DNA of 64,000 nt from JADJYF01 sp965278995 (GTDB taxonomy: Bacteria; Pseudomonadota; Gammaproteobacteria; Ga0077536). The notes below the pieces were generated by a model. It did not search any database. It had not been told where the DNA came from and saw only the letters and a list, made by a program, of their open reading frames with translations. A program made the translations under genes and the position numbers. Shown piece after piece: positions 61,500 through 64,000 of this stretch. The stretch spans positions 5,518,001 through 5,582,000 of the forward strand of contig OZ257136.1 of assembly GCA_965278995.1 (NCBI GenBank), written 5' to 3'. The stretch's first letter is position 1. Every line of letters starts with the position of its first letter.

Positions 61500-62901
61500 A
61501 TGTCGTCCTATCCTGCGTTGTCCAGTCGAGTTGCACGTTCAGTATCTGCAGCGCTGGTCACTGCCGCGTTGTTGTCCGGATGCGCCATGCGCAACGCGGA
61601 ATACGATATTGTCGACCGTCGGGCGAATCTCGCCGGCGCCGTGCAATTGTTTCCGAATGATGACTTCGAAAAAATTGACTTGGCGCTCTTGCTCGATCCA
61701 CTGAGCAAACGCAAAGGACAGTCAGGATGTATGACAGTCGTTGCCCCTGAGAGCAACGACGTCGATGCGGCGTTGAATGCGTTCAACCTTTGCTACCAAA
61801 GTGAGAATCTGGCGGCAGCAACAGCGAGATCATATCCAGGAACGTATCCTTCAGGTCTCCAATCAGTATTGCAACGTGTTCAAGATTTACCTGCAACGAG
61901 CACGCTCTGGTACCAATTTCGCTCTTGGATCGCTGTCTACGATCACGGGTATAGCTGGGGGCGTTGTGACGGGCCTGGACGGGTCTAGAATTCTGGCGGG
62001 TATTTCAGGTGCGCTCAGTGGCGTCAAGGCAGAGTTCAATCAAGCGTATTTTTTAAACCTGGCCATGCCGGTCATCACCAAAGGTATCGAATTACGGCGC
62101 AAGCAGGTTTATGACGACGCGGTACTGCATGGCCAGCGGCTTTCGTACAGTCAGTATGACGTTGAATCTGCGATTAAGGATGCCATCACCTATCACGGAG
62201 CATGCAGCATCCAATCAGCTTTCGAGACAGCCGAGGAATCTATCGAAACCGTAGAGAATCCCGGGCTTGAAGCGGCTCACCGCACGATTATTCAGGTCAA
62301 CGCCATAAGTCGCGAGATGAATCAGAAAACGGTCGACCTGAAGAGCTATCGAAAAGTGAGGAAGCTTGGCTACCTGGAGGCAGGTAAACCACTACCCGAA
62401 GATGGAACCGCAACAAAGCCTACCATGCCGCTCACCGGGATCGTAACGGCAATCGATGCCGTCAGGGTAGCTACGACCACAAGCCAAACGCGCTTCGATA
62501 GCGCGCCCAGCCTGAAAGCGATCGAGAATGCAGTCGAAATGCTGGACGCATCACTTGCGAAAGCTAATCTTGCCATGTTGGACAAAGTGAACACCTGCAA
62601 GGAAAGCGCAAAGAAGACTACTAACGAATACTATGAAATGCAGGCTGTTCTTGCGGCAGAAGTCACTAACGACGGAAGAAAGCTGAAACAAGCTGAAGTT
62701 GACATCAAACGCGATAAGGCAACGGAAGTCCAAACAGTAATCGAATCAGTTGTCGCGCGGTATCAGAACGCATTGGATTTATTGCTCGGAGAGCTACTGG
62801 CAGATAAGGTTGACTCAGCTGCACTGAATGTTGCGAATACAAAATTCGAAGAATCCGTTACAGCGATTGGTGGCTGTCTCCCGCCGTCTGCTCCGCAGTA
62901 A
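61500..62901 (+). pseudogene. Lipoprotein gene disrupted by a frameshift
   Basis: The 5' frame (from 61500) encodes a signal peptide with lipobox LLSGC and about 90 residues before the protein turns to nonsense and stops at 61988. A second frame that enters near 61777-61830 continues with a consistent sequence (RDHIQERILQVSNQYCNVF, LSTITGIAGGVVTG, AGISGALSGVKAEFNQA) to 62901. One extra base (or two missing) near 61780-61830 would join them into one ~465-residue lipoprotein. It could be a real mutation, a programmed frameshift or a sequence error. The gene is poorer in GC than its neighbours. Function unknown. Confidence 0.75.
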
Positions 62902-63140
62902 TACCGGTACCTGCTCAACGAATCGGTATCGCCGTGCACTGCTTCGGTGCCCATGCAACGCGATAGCGCAAATCATGGCTCTGAATGGAAGCAACGCTAC
63001 TGGGCTGTGACCAATGTGGTATACAGCACTGACTATCAGGGCCGTGATCGTCCATAGTGCTACCGTCGGCATACGCACGGCCCAGGACCCTGCCGATTTG
63101 GCATACCTGTAGCCTCCGCAGATGGCTGACGGAGGAGCAC
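62902..63140. other. Intergenic stretch with no supported gene
   Basis: These 239 bases separate the frameshifted lipoprotein and the transglutaminase gene. A minus-strand frame (63142-62915, 75 codons) reads YADGSTMDDHGPDS...RYRVAWAPKQ, which looks a little like protein, but no start with a good ribosome binding site supports it. GGAGGAG at 63131-63137 is the ribosome binding site of the next gene. Confidence 0.35.
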
Positions 63141-63977
63141 ATGCAGATACGCGTCGGTTTCGAGATGACTTATTGGTGTCCCCAGCCGACACCGATGATC
63201 CTGGCTCTCAGCATCCATTATTCTCGCGCCTCGGATCTGGTGCGCCCTGATCATCTGATGACGACGCCGTCAGTGCCGCTGATCGCTTATCGCGACCTGT
63301 TCGGTAACTGGTGCAGTCGCGTAGTGGCGCCACAGGGTCGCTTTACGCTCAGTACCGATGCGTTGATCAACGACAGCGGCCTCCCCGATGTCGTCGTTCC
63401 CGGTGCGTTACAGGTCCCGGTGGAACAGCTTCCTGAAACGACGCTGGTCTATCTGCTGGGGAGTCGCTACTGCGAGATCGAAATGCTGTCTGAATTCGCC
63501 TGGAACCGGTTCGGCGCAGGACCGACAGGTTGGCAACGCGTTCAGGCGATCTGCGACTTCGTGCACAACCATATCTTTTTCGGCTACGAGCACGCGCGCT
63601 GTACGCGCACCGCATGGGAAGCCTACAACGAAGGGGTCGGCGTATGCCGCGACTACGCCCATCTCGCCATTGCTCTGTGCCGCAGCCTCAATATTCCAGC
63701 ACGTTACTGCACTGGTTATCTCGGCGATGTGGGCACCGAGCCACCTTACGGGCCGATGGATTTTGCCGCCTGGTTCGAGGTGTTCCTAGGTGACCGCTGG
63801 TATACGTTTGACGCTCGCAACAATACGCCGCGCATCGGGCGTGTTCTGATCGCTCGCGGTCGTGATGCCTGCGATGTGGCGCTGACCAGCACTTTTGGGC
63901 CCAACACGCTGGAGTCCTTCAAGGTCTGGACCGACGAAGTGAGTTTGCCCCCTCCGGGTATGTCGGCGCATTCATAA
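63141..63977 (+). CDS. Transglutaminase-like cysteine protein, histidine replaced
   Basis: A 278-residue protein from ATG 63141, directly after GGAGGAG. The catalytic cysteine is Cys169 in GVGVCRDYAHLAIALCRSL, and the aspartate in FDAR (about 224) is kept. The usual histidine in DFHAWFEV is an alanine (MDFAAWFEV, Ala209), so a normal Cys-His-Asp triad is not formed. It may be a non-catalytic ligand protein or a member of a subfamily that uses another histidine. N-terminal strand region of the transglutaminase N-domain type is present. It is the last complete gene of the window. Confidence 0.87.
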   Translation: MQIRVGFEMTYWCPQPTPMILALSIHYSRASDLVRPDHLMTTPSVPLIAYRDLFGNWCSRVVAPQGRFTLSTDALINDSGLPDVVVPGALQVPVEQLPETTLVYLLGSRYCEIEMLSEFAWNRFGAGPTGWQRVQAICDFVHNHIFFGYEHARCTRTAWEAYNEGVGVCRDYAHLAIALCRSLNIPARYCTGYLGDVGTEPPYGPMDFAAWFEVFLGDRWYTFDARNNTPRIGRVLIARGRDACDVALTSTFGPNTLESFKVWTDEVSLPPPGMSAHS

Positions 63978-64000
63978 ATCCGCCGCCGCATCGCGCCTCG

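Noticed and set aside
1..64000. rRNA, tRNA, CRISPR arrays, insertion sequences, integrases or phage genes
   Set aside because: None of the translated products or repeats show these signatures, and no regularly spaced short repeats were seen.

Overview
The window reads as a chromosomal segment of a GC-rich, Gram-negative proteobacterium, most likely a gammaproteobacterium with a large catabolic repertoire. Supporting signs are the MsrP/MsrQ periplasmic repair pair, a Dam-type adenine methylase, a TonB-dependent siderophore receptor behind a Fur-box-like site, several lipoproteins and exported proteins, and three proteins ending in PEP-CTERM-like sorting tails. No rRNA, tRNA, CRISPR array, insertion sequence or prophage was seen. 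Genes are densely packed on both strands. The assignment to a lineage is an inference from gene content only.

Layout. 1-2.25 kb: msrP (3' end), msrQ and two YceI-family genes in one operon. 2.3-20.8 kb: a flavoenzyme-rich accessory region with three luciferase-like monooxygenases, a Baeyer-Villiger monooxygenase (BVMO), an acyl-CoA dehydrogenase, an Old Yellow Enzyme, an SDR, a GST, a HCCA-isomerase-like protein, two MFS carriers, AraC and MarR regulators and a DksA-type zinc-finger protein. It ends in a TonB receptor followed by a broken PepSY membrane gene. 20.9-28.7 kb: a Rieske oxygenase resembling carbazole dioxygenase CarAa, with its reductase, an M20-like protein that has lost its metal ligands, a cupin, a bicupin, a MarR-like regulator and a divergent meta-cleavage-type hydrolase. 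28.7-35.4 kb: a secreted CTERM protein, then a TetR-centred module with a membrane-anchored linalool dehydratase/isomerase-like protein, a CrtC/AttH-like protein and an APH-fold kinase. 35.4-39.5 kb: dam, a conserved 466-residue protein, a cupin, a methyltransferase and an ABM monooxygenase.

39.5-48 kb: two divergent units. One is P450, luciferase-like monooxygenase, KstD-like flavoprotein and acyl-CoA ligase; the other is a second BVMO with a 3-hydroxyisobutyrate-dehydrogenase-like enzyme. A carboxymuconolactone-decarboxylase-like gene follows. This looks like oxidation of an alicyclic or isoprenoid compound through ketone, lactone and CoA thioester. 48-54.2 kb: a very large exported matrixin-like protein with three ~160-residue repeats, then a Tat-exported amine oxidase paired with a Sec-exported RidA. 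54.2-64 kb: an exported M20 peptidase, TetR/SDR divergent pair, a CAP-domain CTERM protein, a DEAD-box helicase, a GST-like protein, a NUDIX hydrolase, a frameshifted AT-richer lipoprotein gene and a transglutaminase-like protein.

The most novel-looking parts are the LinD-like/CrtC-like/kinase module (30.4-35.4 kb), the CarAa-like operon with a degenerate M20 protein (23.4-28.7 kb), and the exported amine oxidase-RidA pair (52.1-54.2 kb).
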